Shown: positions 41,268-54,086 of the stretch, piece by piece
How the letters are laid out: the number at the start of each line of letters is the position of its first letter
Numbering within the stretch: position 1 is the stretch's first letter
NCBI RefSeq assembly: GCF_036884655.1
Contig: NC_088331.1
Coordinates: forward strand, 12,595,001-12,659,000
Reading direction: 5' to 3'
Length of the DNA: 64,000 nt
Origin: Musa acuminata AAA Group
Taxonomy: Eukaryota; Streptophyta; Magnoliopsida; Zingiberales; Musaceae
Program-made: the position numbers and the translations under genes
Notes under the pieces: model-generated
The model's input: only the letters and a program-made list of their open reading frames with translations
What the model was told of the DNA's origin: nothing
Databases searched by the model: none

Positions 41268-43836
41268 CTATGGATCCTCCAGATGAAGGGAAAGACCATA
41301 TTTACTGTGCCAGTCTCTCAAATGCCTCATGTTGCTTGAACTTGGTGGATGCTTGTTGGAGCTTTAACGAGCATCGTCTCGCAAACTTATGAAGTTTTGG
41401 GTCCTTCCTCCACAAAATTTACCCATTGACTCTTCTTTCACTTAGTTGTCACTTCCAAGTAGGTTCGCATTACTTCCGCTTTCGATTGGCATTTCGTTGG
41501 GAAATGAAGCGGACAATCTACTCTTAGTAGCACTGATCACCTTTGGTGAGGATTTGACAACTATTGTCTTCCATTATCTTCGAACGGTCTTTGAACTTGT
41601 GCATAACTCCTCTGCTAAATAGATAAGAGAATTGAGGTACTTGGTTTCGCCCATTCTCTTAAGGGTTGAGAAGGCAAAGGTTACTTGACTTCGCCTGCCT
41701 CCTCGAGGTTGTACTCTATGCATCGAGCTGGTTACTGGCCTTCGCTTGCTCTTTGCTCACACTTCTGAAGCACTTGAAGTATTTACACTCCTTGCGTTGA
41801 GTTAGCTACTATGATTCACCTTCTCAATGCCATCAAACTTCTGGAATGAAAAAGTTTTCACCCCAACTTGGAGTAATTCTCTAATAGGTTTGGTCGCCTC
41901 TGGGATTGTACCATCTTCTCCATCAACCCTGCCGCCTACTCTCCTGAGTAGCAAAGGTATAGCACCGCATATTGCCTACTTCGTTCCTTGGTCGTGCACT
42001 CTTGCATGACCCGAAGTCCTTCACTTTCAGCTATCTTGATAAGAAGCTCATTGATACCAGTCTTACGAAATTCCTTGGCCTCTGCCCTTCAGCCTTGTCT
42101 CGGTCCTTGGAGTTTGCCTCTGCATGCTCCATCTCCTCGGCCCCTTTCACGACCAAGCACTCTCCCTCCATGAGAGTAAGGGATCAATGACTTTCACGGA
42201 AGTCCCGCCTCTGCGATACCATAGTGCTGCCATGCCCATGGCCCTACTATCTGTCGCCTCGCATCTGCATCCCTTTTCTTCACGATCAGTAGATATGTCT
42301 CTATGGCACTCCTTTGAGTCCACCTCCATTCTAAATGATGCTTGATTTTGGGTAGCTAAGTCCCTCTAGACTCGTCGTCTCTTCCTCGCCCCTTTCAACC
42401 CCTTGCTTCAACACCTTTGTGTTCTCCAAGCAGCTCCCTTTGGTCGATGGAAAGACAGACTGCAACTCCCATGCATGGCCTCTGCCATCACATTGTAGGA
42501 TTTGCACCGATTCTGTTCTCCTTAGCTTCCTTGGTAGCAACGTTCGCTTACTCGACCTTGTCCTCTGACTTGTCGGGCTCCCTTAAGCGAATATGGGCTC
42601 TGGAGTAGTCCAACTCTCCAGCTGCTTCGATCATACCTATGCATGATCAAGTCCCTCCCATGGGACTTACTGGTACTTGTATTCGAACTTTTCCCTTGGT
42701 GGAACACGGCCCCCATATGCTGATGACCAAGGCTTTCATCCGATGCAAAATTTGATGCATGCACAGAAGACCCGCCTATGCGGTACCATGGCCTTCACTC
42801 CTTGAATCTATAGCCCTTCTTGCCATCGTGTTGTTCACCAAAGTGGAGCTTCCAGTAGCTCCCGATCATACCTCCGTATGATCTAGTCCCTCACGAAACT
42901 ATGTCAGGTGTATCGCATTGCCACGAACTGTTCCACCATGATCCGCTGCACCATATCGCCTCCTGGTGACATCTCTATTGAATTCTGATCCTTGTGGGAT
43001 GAACTCGAATTTTGATCCCTCCATGTGTGGCCTTTGCCAATACATCGCAGGGTCTCTTTCACTTTCGATTTTGTTCGCTCCTTTGACAATCGACCTTCAT
43101 CCACCCACTCTTGGGTCACACCTAGATGAAGCACTGCTCTAGGACAGTCCGTTGCCTAGTAGCTCTCGAAGTCCCCTGACTTCGCTACAATTAGTGCACC
43201 ATTGTCTGGATCCTGAGCCTCTGCCCCTACCAGCACAATCTTCGCTGTGCACTGCTTCCTTCATGGTAACTTGAATGGCAACACTGTGGCATATTCTTCA
43301 AAAGTACATACCTCTGTGTCCTCTTGCCCCGTGGCAAGGCCTTCTGAACCCAACTTCGCCTCCGCAAGTTGAGTCGCTTTAGTTCCTCCATCAAATGCTT
43401 ATCCGAGATAAGGTGCATGTGCCCAGAAGCTCCCTTTGTCTTTGGCACCATGCAAGATGAGTCTACTCCATTAGAATGAAGGACCCATAGAATAACATGA
43501 TCTTGCTCTTGCCTCTTCAAAAGTTCATGTCCATGACCTCTGTCCAAGGAAAGTAGTGTGCCTCCGCTCCATGTTCAATCTTCTATGCTGGCTCCCTTTA
43601 TGTGGCTTGGGTACTTCGCCAAATTACACCCAAGTTGCTCCGCTCCTTGTTTTTGCATTGAGTAGATGGTGGCTCTCGCGCCCACCATTCCACGGGTCAG
43701 CCCTCCCTTGAGTCCGATCTCCATATCGACTCTAAGTGCGCCTTCATTTGTGTTGCTTTGGGTCGCTTCTCCACTTGATCTCGTAATACATCCACCAATA
43801 CAGTCTCTCAAGCGAGATCATGCGATGACTCCTCAC
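41268..43836 (-). mobile_element. X2 internal region, main part
   Basis: 2.6 kb that is reverse-complement homologous, in its right half, to the X1 internal region (for example 43250-43560 against 21880-22180). It has many short ORFs on both strands, none with a domain I recognise, and differences between X1 and X2 do not preserve a common long frame. It is cut at 43836 by the A4 3' LTR. Confidence 0.65.
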
Positions 43837-45834
43837 TGTTAGGATCAAGAGCACTAAGAGGAGGGGGGGGGGGGGTGAATTAGTGTAGCGGAAAACTTTC
43901 GACAATTAAAATTGCGATCATACGTTGAAATCTGATTCCGACATAAAAGTCATTTCATGCAGATAATAACTTTGAAAGCTTACAGAAACGTATTTTAATT
44001 AAAGTAAGGAAGGCAGTTTGCAATTAAGATAGAAATCAGAATGTAAGCGCAAACTGAAATATGATGTTCGTACGATAAAACTGATTTTCGTCTTAATGCC
44101 GATTCGAAAAATACTTAACTATAAAACACGTTCATAAATGAGCAGAAGGCAGTAAGCTACTGAGGAGGTTTTCAGTAAAGATAAGATGCTCAAAGTAAAT
44201 ACAAACCGAGATTTATAGTGGTTCGGTCAATCTTGACCTACATCCACTTTTGGCTTCCTCCACCAACGAGGTCACCGACATCCACTAGAGGCCTTCCTTC
44301 AATAGGCGAAGGCCAACCACCCTTTTATAGTTTCACTCCTTTTGATGAGCTTAGGAGACAACCCTTACAAAATTTCTCTCCTCTCTTGAAAGCTCAAAAC
44401 TTGGAAGAAAAGAGGGAGGAGAACTTCTAGCCTTTACAACACTTTTGAGCTCTAAAATCACAGAGTAAGATCAAGCTTTCGGTGCTTTTGGGTTACCATT
44501 TTATTGCTGAAAGGGTAGGGGATTTATAGGCCCCAAACCAGTTTGAATTCCGAGCTCAAAATTGTCATCTCCCGAAATTTTGGGGTCTGGCGGTTGCACC
44601 CCCTAACAAAGCTCGGAGACTAAGCCTCTGGGCGGTGCCAACTCCTGTCATGGGTGGTTGCACCGTTTGGCAGAGCTTGGAGACTAAGCCTCTAGGTGGT
44701 TCCACCGCCTGATAGGGACGATTGCACCGCCTGGCAGAGCTCGGAGACCGAGCTCAAGCGGTTCCACCGCTTGTCAGGGGCGGTTGCACCGCCCAATCTC
44801 GCTCGGAGATTGAGCTCAGGCGGTGCCACCGCTTGATTGGGGTGGTTGCACCGCCCAGTCTCGCTCAGAGATTGAGCCCAGGTGATGCCACCGCCTGACC
44901 AGGGCAGTTGCACCGCCTAGCTTTCCTGGGAGACCATTTCCTGGGCGGTGCCATTGCCGACCCTAGTGGTGCCACCGCCTGGTAGGAATTCTGGTCCGAA
45001 TGGGTTGATCCATTCGGCCCAATTTGGGTTTGTCAAGGGCCAATTACCCCCAGATTAAGTAAATGGGATCACCTCCCATTCCTAACTTAAACTACATGCT
45101 AACTACGATATTTCTTAAGACATTTACTACAACTTGGTCCGGTGTGTCAATCGCTTCTTCCAGCGTGCTTCCGGCGAACTTCTGTCGATCATCCGATGAA
45201 CCCTCGGTGATGCTCCTACGGACTTCCAAAAAACTCCTGGACTTGCAATGATCAACTTGGCGAGTTCCGACGAGCTTCTTTGGCAAGCTCCTGGACTTCT
45301 CGGATTTGTTCCCATAGAACCTCCGATGACCGTCCGAACTTCCATCGAACTCTCGAACTCCCAACGTGATCATAGTCTTGACTCCAGCGCAACTCCTACT
45401 GCATGTCTTTCTTCCATCGTAGTTAATCCTACACATGTAAAACAAAACTTCGATCGAGACAATTAATCCTAAGCAATTAACCAAGTTGTCCGGTATGTCA
45501 TTGGTCCCTCGACGCTTTGTCTGATTCTTCGACGCATCGTCCTCTCCTGCGGCCTATTGTCCAATCGACTAGTTGACTCCTCAACTTCGATATCCTTGGC
45601 ACAATACCCTCTCTTCTTGGCTCGATGCCCGAGTCCACGACCCGAAGCCTTCTGTCGATACATCGACCGATCCACCGGCCCGACGTCCAATCTTCTGACA
45701 TGTTCCTCCAGCACAACATGATTTTCCTGCTTTAATTGTCTCATCCTGATCGAAGCATCCTGCGTCACTCAAAACGCAGATTAAGTCATAAACATATATC
45801 AAGTGGTTTCATTATCAAAATACGAGATTCAACA
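43837..45834 (-). repeat. A4 3' LTR
   Basis: TG...CA termini, a TATAAAT-like box near 44523-44529, GC-rich GGCGGTGCCACCGCC-type repeats (about 44590-44985) and the U3 segment shared with A3 (about 45440-45834). A G-run is interrupted by one A near its 3' end. Confidence 0.88.
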
Positions 45835-48329
45835 ATCTACCCCTTTTTGATGATGACAATCACTTGATGACGGAGTTAACCTTAACTCCGGAAGTTTAAA
45901 CAAACTCCCTTTATCAATATGCCATATTGAGAGAACCTTGAATTCAAGTCTTTGCAATATTCATCATGAATACTTGCAACACATCATCATGAACTTATGC
46001 ATAAACTTATGCATAACATCATACTTCTCCCCCTTTGTTATCAACAAAAAGGAGAAGTCCAACTATTCTTGTGTTTGGAATATAGGTTCAACTTATTGCA
46101 TGAAAAACATAATATCAAGTTTTATCATCATGTAGTTTTGAAGCTAGAAAATTTAGCAAGTGGTACGTCATGCTTAGAACATTCAAGCTATCAAGTTTTA
46201 GATATACGAGTTTTACAATATATAAGATAGCATTTTTGGTAATGTTCAAGATAGCAATGTTACAACATTTTAGAACTTGCAAGCTAGCAATTTAGAGATG
46301 TTTAAGAAAGCAACTCTTGCTTCTTGAAATATGCAAGTTTTACAATTACAAGCTAGCAAATTCAAAGATATGCAAGTTGGCATATTTGCTTTTCTTGAGA
46401 TAGGCACGATAGCACATTTTTGCATTTTCTTGAGATTTCAAGCTAGCAATTATCGGTGATGTTCAAGATAGCAATTTCTTCTCTTTTGAGAAGTGCAATT
46501 TTTGCTTTCTTCTTGAATTGTGCAATTTGCTTCTTTTGAGATAGCAACTTTTTGCTTCTCTTTAAATCACAAGCTAACAATTCTAGCAAATTTTACATCA
46601 TGCAAGGTAGCAATTTTTTGTGATGTTCAGGATGTCAAGTTCTTTTCCTTGCAATATGTAAGCTAGCAAATATTTGCTTCCTTTGCAAAGTGCATGTTTC
46701 TAAATTTTGCAAGATGAGCTAGCGATATTTCTCCCCCTTTTGTCAATGTCAAAAAGAAAGGAAGACCCTTTGCGTCAATTTCTAAATCATGACAAAGGTA
46801 AGTATCAATCTTATCATTATATTTTCAAATTAAAACATGCACATTTTCAAAACAATACATTTCATTTTTCATGCATGATATAAATAAATCAATCATCATT
46901 ATGAGCATATCATACATGATATTCAAGCATTAAAATTTTTAAGTATTTATCAACATGTTGATCATAATATCAAACATTCATCATTTAAAGCATTCATGAT
47001 ACACATCATATGCAATACATCATATACATCATTATCATAAGTATTGTATGCATCATTATAAATTTATGAATATTTCATGCATTCATATCATCACATAAAG
47101 AATATCAAGAGGAATTAGTTGGGTGATGAGATAAACATTTCATGAATACAAGAAATTGCATAAAAATCATATCATGGAAGATTTAAACATGTGAATACCA
47201 AAAGACATGATTTCTTTTTGAAAAACCTCCTCATAAATAATCAAAAGAAAATGTTAGGAGATCGATTAAACAAAAAATCTTGATTCATAATAAAATTTCA
47301 TGTATCGAATATCGAGAAATCAAGATGATGATTAAAAAAAAAACATATCACAAGTTATATTCAAGAGAAAAATCATCATTCTTTTTGTCAAATCAACATT
47401 TCTTGAGTATGCATGATATCAAAACATGGTTTCAAATCTTCAACATATAACATGCATAAATTCAAAAATCGAAGGGAGAAGGGAAGAATTCAAAGGTACA
47501 AAGATTTCAACCATCTCATAAACAAATGAATGATCAAGTCATGAATCAAAAATTCCATGAATCATGTCAACAAATCTCCTTTTAAATAATCAAGATGATC
47601 ATCAAGGGAAATCTCATGTTATTACAAGAAATCAAGATCATGATTTTGATAAAACTTATCTCAAATTCAAATCACCAAAATCATTTTTATGGTTCACAAA
47701 ATTCATAACATAAGTAGATTCATGATTTCATTGATAATATATTTTTCCTTTTTTAAGTATTTCATTTTAAGTGATTGATTTCATGTTAGCATGCTTTTTC
47801 ATTTATGTTAAATAAAAACGTGCATCAACGTTTAGGATCGAAAAATAAATTTCGTCATAAAACCATCAAGATCAATAAATCACAAAAAACAAGAGAATCC
47901 GAAAATGAAATTTAACACTTTCATGCATTCGGACATAGTTTTGTTATATGTTTTTCAAATACACTTATGAAAATAACACATGCTTATCATCATGTATAAC
48001 TTAAAATCTCATGCATAAAATTGTTAATCATGGTATCAAAATGTTTAATATTACATCATTATGCATTTCTTCAAACATGATTTTATTTAATCAAAATCGA
48101 GAAATAACAATGGAAATCAACATGATACACATTATTACTTCTTAACCACATATAGCATGATTTCATATTTTCAATCAAAATCATTTTGTTTGTTTATCAT
48201 AAAATATGTATTTTTCATGATTATTTTTAAAATTAAGAGCATGATCATATTCTTGCATTTTTAAATTTTTTTAAATGTAATTTTCAAGAAAAATAGTTAT
48301 TCTAGAAAAAAAATGCATCATGGAAAACA
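45835..48329 (-). other. A4 polypurine tract and AT-rich tail
   Basis: The terminal purine tract is 45835-45848 on the minus strand, with one base changed (AAAAAGGGGTAGAT). Internal purine tracts lie near 46023-46038 and 46729-46745, with the GCTAGC-type repeat block between them. The rest is AT-rich with no ORF worth calling. Confidence 0.72.
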
Positions 48330-49271
48330 TCAAGTAATTTCAAAATAAATTAAGGGGGTTTCGATTACCTCATCATTGAATGTCATTAAGGCATAGTTTG
48401 CCACCTCGCTTTTATTAATTTTCTCCTCATCTTCGGATGAGCTCGATTCATCCCACTTTGTGTTCTTCTTCTTGTGTTCAAAGCAAGTAGTTCCGTTCTT
48501 TTTGTTCTTAAATTTTTGTTTCTTTAATCTTTTAAATTTCTTAGTGAGTAGTTCTTGTTCACCATCACTTGAGCTTATGCTCGAGTGGTCTTCAAATGTT
48601 CTATGTCCCAAATCCTTCCTATTCTTTGGAAGATTATTTTGTTCATCATGTGTATTGTGCACCATTTCATATGTCATCAACGAACCAATTAGTTCTTCAA
48701 GTGGAAAAATATTTAAATCTTTTGTTTCTTGTATTGCCATTACTTTTGATTCCCAAGCTTTAGAAAGTGATCGTAAAACTTTACTAACAAGTTCAAAATT
48801 CGAGAAACATTTGCCAAGAGCTTTTAAACCATTGACGACATCCGTGAAACGGGTGTATATGTCAACAATGGTTTCACTCGGCTTCATTCGAAAAAGCTCG
48901 AAATCATACATCAAAAAATTTACTTTAGAATCTTTTACACTACTTGTGCCTTCATGTGTGATTTCAAGAGTGCGCCAAATATCGAAAGTCGTTTCGCACA
49001 TAGAAATCCGATTGAACTCATTTTTGTCCAAAGCACAAAATAAGGCACTCATAGCCTTTGCATTTAAAGAAAAATACTTCTTTTCCAAATCTGACCATTC
49101 GTTTATCGGTTTAAAGGGAAGTTGAAAATCGTTTTCAACAATATACCATAAATCCAAATTCATAGAAATCAAGAAAACTCTCATTCGAGTTTTTCAATAA
49201 GTGTAGTCCAATTCGTTAAACAATGGTGGACAAACAACCAATAAGCCCTCTTGAAAGCCATGAAGAGTCAT
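48330..49271 (-). pseudogene. A4 gag: short form, stop at codon 26
   Basis: Copia gag of 313 codons plus stop, close to A3 gag. The ATG is at 49271. Codon 26, tryptophan in A2, is TGA (49194-49196); from there on 284 codons including a Met are open. The UBN2-like domain is readable (AKAMSALFCALDKNEFNR, ETIVDIYTRFTDVVNG). There is no CCHC knuckle, and a lysine-rich stretch (KFKRLKKQKFKNKKN) takes its place. It ends DEVIETPLIYFEIT, parallel to A3 (VIKMPLVYFKIT). Confidence 0.86.
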
Positions 49272-49307
49272 TTCTCTCGGGTGTAAATCCGAAATGAGAA
49301 ATACCAG

Positions 49308-49319
49308 GCTCTAATACTA
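49308..49319 (-). promoter_or_regulatory. A4 primer-binding site, decayed
   Basis: GCTCTAATACTA on the plus strand, two transitions from the perfect tRNA-Met complement. It lies two bases from the LTR, whose own first bases are mutated (TTTTAGG for TGTTAGG). Confidence 0.8.
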
Positions 49320-49321
49320 AT

Positions 49322-50776
49322 TTTTAGGATCAAGAGCACTAAGAGGGGGGGGGAGGGGGGGGGGGTGAATTAGTGCAGCGAAAAACTTTCGACGATTAAA
49401 ACTGCGTTCATACGTTGAAATCTGATTCTGACATAAAAGTCATTTCGCGCAGATAATAACTTTGAAAGCTTACGAAAACATATTTGAAGTACAGTAAGGA
49501 AGACAGTTTGCAGTTAAGATAGAAATCATAATGTAAGCGCAAACTGAAATATGATGTTCGTACGATAAAACCGATTTCCGTCTTAACGTCGATTCGGAAA
49601 ATACTTAACTATGAAACACGTTCATAAATGAGCAAAAGGCAATAAGCTATTAAGGAGGTTTGCAGTAAAGATAAGATGCTCAAAGTAAATGCAAACCGAG
49701 ATTTAGAGTGGTTCAGTCAATCTTGACCTACATCCACTTTTGGCTTCCTCCACAAATGAGGTCACTAATGTCCACTAAAGGCCTTACTTCAATAGGCGAA
49801 GGCCAACCACCCTTTTACAGTTTCACTCCTTTTGACGGGCTTAGGAGACAACCCTTACAAAATTTCTCTCCTCTCTTGAAAGCTCAAAACATGGAAGAAA
49901 AGAGGGAGGAGAACTTCTAGCCTTTACAACACTTTTGAGCTCTAAAATCATAGTGTAAGATTAAGCTTTCGGTGCTTTTGGGTTACTCTTTCATTGCTGA
50001 AAGGGTGGGGTATTTATACGCCCCAAACCAGTTTGAATTCCGAGCTCAAAACTATCATCTCCCGAAATTCCGGGGTTTGGCGTTTGCACCGCCTGGCAAA
50101 GCTCGGAGACTAAGCCTCTAGGCGGTGCCACCTCTTGTAAGGGGCGGTTGCACCGCTTGGCAGAGCTCGGAGAATGAGCCTCTGGGTGGTGCCACCGCCT
50201 AGCAGAGCTCGGAGACTGAGCTCAGGCAGTTCCACCGCCTGTCAAGGGCAATTGCACCGCTCAGTCTCGCTCGGAGATCGAGCCCAGGCGGTGCCACCGC
50301 TTGACCTGGGCGGTTGCACCACCCAGCTTTCCTGGGAGACTATCTCCTAGGCGGTGCCACCGCCGACCCTAGCGGTGCCACCAATTGGCAGGAATTCTGG
50401 TCCGAATAGGTTGATCTATTCGGCCCAATTTGGGTTTGTCAATAGCCCAATTTCCCCCAGATTAAGTTAATGGGATCACCTCCCATTCCTAACTTAATCT
50501 ACATACTAACTATGACATTTCTTAAGACATTTACTACAACTTGCTCCGGTACGTCAATCGCTTCTTTCGGCGAGCTTCCGGCGAACTTTAGTCAATCATC
50601 CGATGAACCCTCAGTGATGCTCTTGCGGACTTTCGGAAAACTCCTGGACTTGCGATGATCCACTTGGCAAGTTCCGACGAGCTTCTTTGGCATGCTCCTG
50701 GACTTCTCGGATTTGTTCCCGTAGAACCTCTAACGACCGTCCGAACTTTCGTCGAGCTCTCGAACTCCCAACGTGA
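49322..50776 (-). repeat. A4 5' LTR, truncated
   Basis: Matches the 3' LTR up to CCCAACGTGA, then switches without a boundary motif to A5 gag. About 540 bases of U3 are missing, so this copy cannot have its normal left U3 end. Confidence 0.86.
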
Positions 50777-50981
50777 CTCAAGTGATGAGGACAATGATGA
50801 ACTTGAACTTCGAATACTAAATCTTAATAAGTTTATTAAACATAAATTTAAAATAAACAATGAACTTGAACAGAGGAAGTGGCTAAAGAAGAGGAAGGCA
50901 ACCAAGGATGAATCAAGAACTTCCAAAGGTGAAACGGCGAATTGGGCTTTGACAGGCTTCGACTACAAGGTAAGTAACTAA
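50777..50981 (+). pseudogene. A5 gag C-terminal fragment
   Basis: DSSDEDNDELELR followed by a lysine-rich stretch (KWLKKRKATKDES) and ETANWALTGFDYKVSN then stop. The acidic start matches A3 gag (DDSSDEDNDE), and the end matches its EAANYALTAYN segment. The open frame extends back into the A4 LTR only by chance. Confidence 0.8.
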
Positions 50982-53900
50982 ACTCTCTTGAATTATTTTG
51001 AAATTACTTGAAGTTTTTCATGAGTGCTTAATTTAGATAGTAGGAATAGAAAATAAAAAATTATTTTTCAAAAATTATATCATGTTTTTCTTTTTAGCAT
51101 CTTTGAAAAATTAAAAATTTGATCATGAAAAGTATATTGCTAAGATTTCATGCATGTTATGTTTTGAAATGTTGAATGATGTATGCAACATTAGGGATGA
51201 TAATTATATGATACGTGATAATGCTTAGGATTAATCCATGCATGTGTATCTTGATGATTTTATGTCATGCATGAGTTTTTGAAGTAAATGTTCATTTGAA
51301 ACTCTCATTTTAGATTAACATGTTTTTGGTCTAATCGTTTTTATGATGAATTAAGATGATATTCTCATGACATATTAAGATGACATAGTGCATGTACATC
51401 TATGTATGAATTTCTTGATAGTCTTTTGACGATAGATGTGATATCATGATGTGTTTGGTCTTGACGGTTTCATGATGAAACTTATGTTTCAATTTTAAAT
51501 GATGATACATGTTTTCACAAAAGACTTAAATACCCTCACATGAAATAAATTGTATGAAATGAAAATAAATTTTCTATCCTATTGAGATTAATGAATTTAT
51601 TTTACCAATCTTATGAATCTCATGAAAATATACATGATGATAAGCATGTGTTATTTTCATGAGTGTATTTGAAAAACATATGGCAAAACCATATCCGAAT
51701 GCAAGAAAGTGTTAAATTTCATTTTCGGATTCTCTTGATCGAAATTCATTTTTCGATCCTAAACGTTGATGCATATTTTTATTTAACATAAATGAAAAAG
51801 CATGCTAACATGAAATTAATCACTTAAAATTAAATACTTAAAAAAAAGGGAAAAATATATTATCAATGAAATCATGAATCTACTTATGTTATGAATTTTG
51901 TGAACCATAAAAGTGATTTTGATGATTTGAATTTGAAATGAGTTTTATCAAAATCATGATATTGATTTCTTGGAATAACATGAGATTACCTTTGATGATC
52001 ATTTTGATTATTATGATTCATGAAATTTTGGATTCATGACTTGGTCTTACATTTGTTTATGAGATGGTTGAAATCTTTGTACCTTTGAATTATCCTCTTC
52101 TCCTTTCAATTTTTGAATTTATGCATGTTATATGTTAAACATTTGAAACCATGTTTTGGTATTATGCATATCTAAGAAATGTTGATTTGATAAATTTAAT
52201 GAGTTGAAAATAAATGATGATTTTTCTCTTGAATACAACTTGTGAATCTCATGAAAATAAACATGATGAATATTTTGAAAATAAATGATTGTATCATGCA
52301 TTTGGTCTTAATGATTTCTCTTGAACATACTTTTTGAAATCATACTTGATGATAAATATCAAGATATTAAAAGGATGTTATCATGGAATCATGCTTGATG
52401 ATTTGTTTTTTACCTTTCCATCTTAAATGTTGACACTTGTTTTATTAAAGGTAAAGGCATGCTTATAAGAAGCAAATCACATGAATAGAAATTTTAAAAA
52501 ATAAAATATGATCCTCTATCTTATCGCCTTTTCAATAAATCTATACTTGTCATATATGAATTTATTGAATGTTACATCTCCCTTAATTCATTTTGTTCTT
52601 CTAGATTTATTTACCAAAGAGGAAAATCTTCCGAATGAATGAAATGATACAAATGAATCACTTATCGATATATCTTTTTAATGTGATGTTGATAATTTGA
52701 GATGCCTATTGGAATTCATGACATGAGATAATTGAATCCTTGACTTACTCTTTATATGGCTTGAAAATAGATGTTTAAAATCTTGCTTGATGAGTTGTTT
52801 TATAAGATTTTGCCTTTATGTCTTGAACTTGCATGCTTGTCTTGATTTAGCATATAAAGACTAAGGCATGCTTAGATGAAAAAGAATCACTTAAAAAATA
52901 CCTTTCCCATCTGATCGAGATTAATGATTTCATGATATTTTGTGAATCTCGAAATTGATTTTGATGACTTGATTATCAGTTTCAAGTTAACGATTTGACT
53001 TGAATGAGTTTTATCTAAATCATAATCTTGATCTTGCAAAATTGGAATCACAAATAATATCTTTTGTTATTCATGAATTGATACTCACAATATGAAAGTA
53101 TTGGTATTCATGACTTGAATTTGATTGAAATATTGCATGCTTAAATTAATCATTCTCCTATGTTTCAAAAATTCTTTAAATACCTTATGTGATGATTGAA
53201 AATTAATTTGCTTAATGATGAATCATGAATCATGACTTGATCTATGATATTACTATATTTTAATCATGATCCTTGGTTGTATAATTCTTTTGCTCTATTA
53301 AAAAGATTTGTCAAATGAATCATGTCCTTCTTGAATTTTCTTGATATCATGACATGATTTTGTAATATGGCTTGTATAATGATTAAATTTTTTAGCTATT
53401 GATTTCTCTCTTCTTTTCGATAATGATAAAGGGGGAGTTAGTTTACTAGCCTGCATATTTCAAAGGAAGGAAAATTTGCTAGCTCGATGCAAATGCTGGC
53501 TAGCTTGCACTCTTCCCTTCTTTTCGACAAAAACAAAGGGGAGAAAGCTTTTGCTAGTTAGAACATGCAAAGAAAAGCAAAGTGCAATCTTGCACAAGAA
53601 GCAAGTGTTGAACTGCCATGATTGAACTTAAGAATCTTGCTATGCTTTTGTGCTTATATATTGTGATGAAAAGCTAGCTTGTATGTAGTAAAACTTGCAT
53701 ATCATAAAAATTGCTAGCTTGTAGTCTAAAGAGAAGCAAACAGTTGCTATCTCAAGAAAAGCAAACATGCTAGAACTTGCACATCTTTAATTTCTAGGTT
53801 GCATGATGATAAAATTTGATACTATGTTTATCATGCAATGATTTAAACTTTTTATCTCTAAACACATAAGAGTAGGAACTTCTCCTTTTTGTTGATGACA

Positions 53901-54074
53901 AAGGGGGAGAAGTATGATGACATGACATGTTATGCATAAGTTTATGATGACATGTTGCTTGGATTCTTGAATCCAAGAGTTTCTATCAATAAGGCATATT
54001 GATAGGGGGAGTTTGGCTAAACTCCGGGGAGTTAAGGTTAACTCTGTTAGTCATCAATTAGTTGTCATCATAAC
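50982..54074 (+). other. A5 AT-rich tail with internal purine tracts
   Basis: 3.1 kb with no credible ORF. Internal purine tracts are at 53425-53437 and 53897-53912. GCTAGCTTG-type repeats lie between about 53430 and 53830. The arrangement is the same as in A3. Confidence 0.72.
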
Positions 54075-54086
54075 AAAGGGGGAGAT

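Larger units (their letters stand above)
43837..50776 (-). mobile_element. A4: family A element, 5' LTR truncated
   Basis: A minus-strand element with a 1998-bp 3' LTR (43837-45834), an AT-rich tail, gag, a decayed primer site and a partial 5' LTR (49322-50776). No pol and no ORF2. The LTRs lack the minisatellite seen in A1-A3. The 5' LTR breaks off inside U3 where A5 begins. No matching target duplication can be found (left flank CTCAC). Confidence 0.86.

Noticed and set aside
41827..43811. Cluster of ORFs of 60-106 codons on both strands
   Set aside because: They lie in the X2 internal region. No frame is conserved with X1, and no domain is recognised.
50655..50981. A 108-codon fused ORF
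   Set aside because: It reads from the A4 LTR antisense into A5 gag across an aberrant junction, so it is not an evolved gene.
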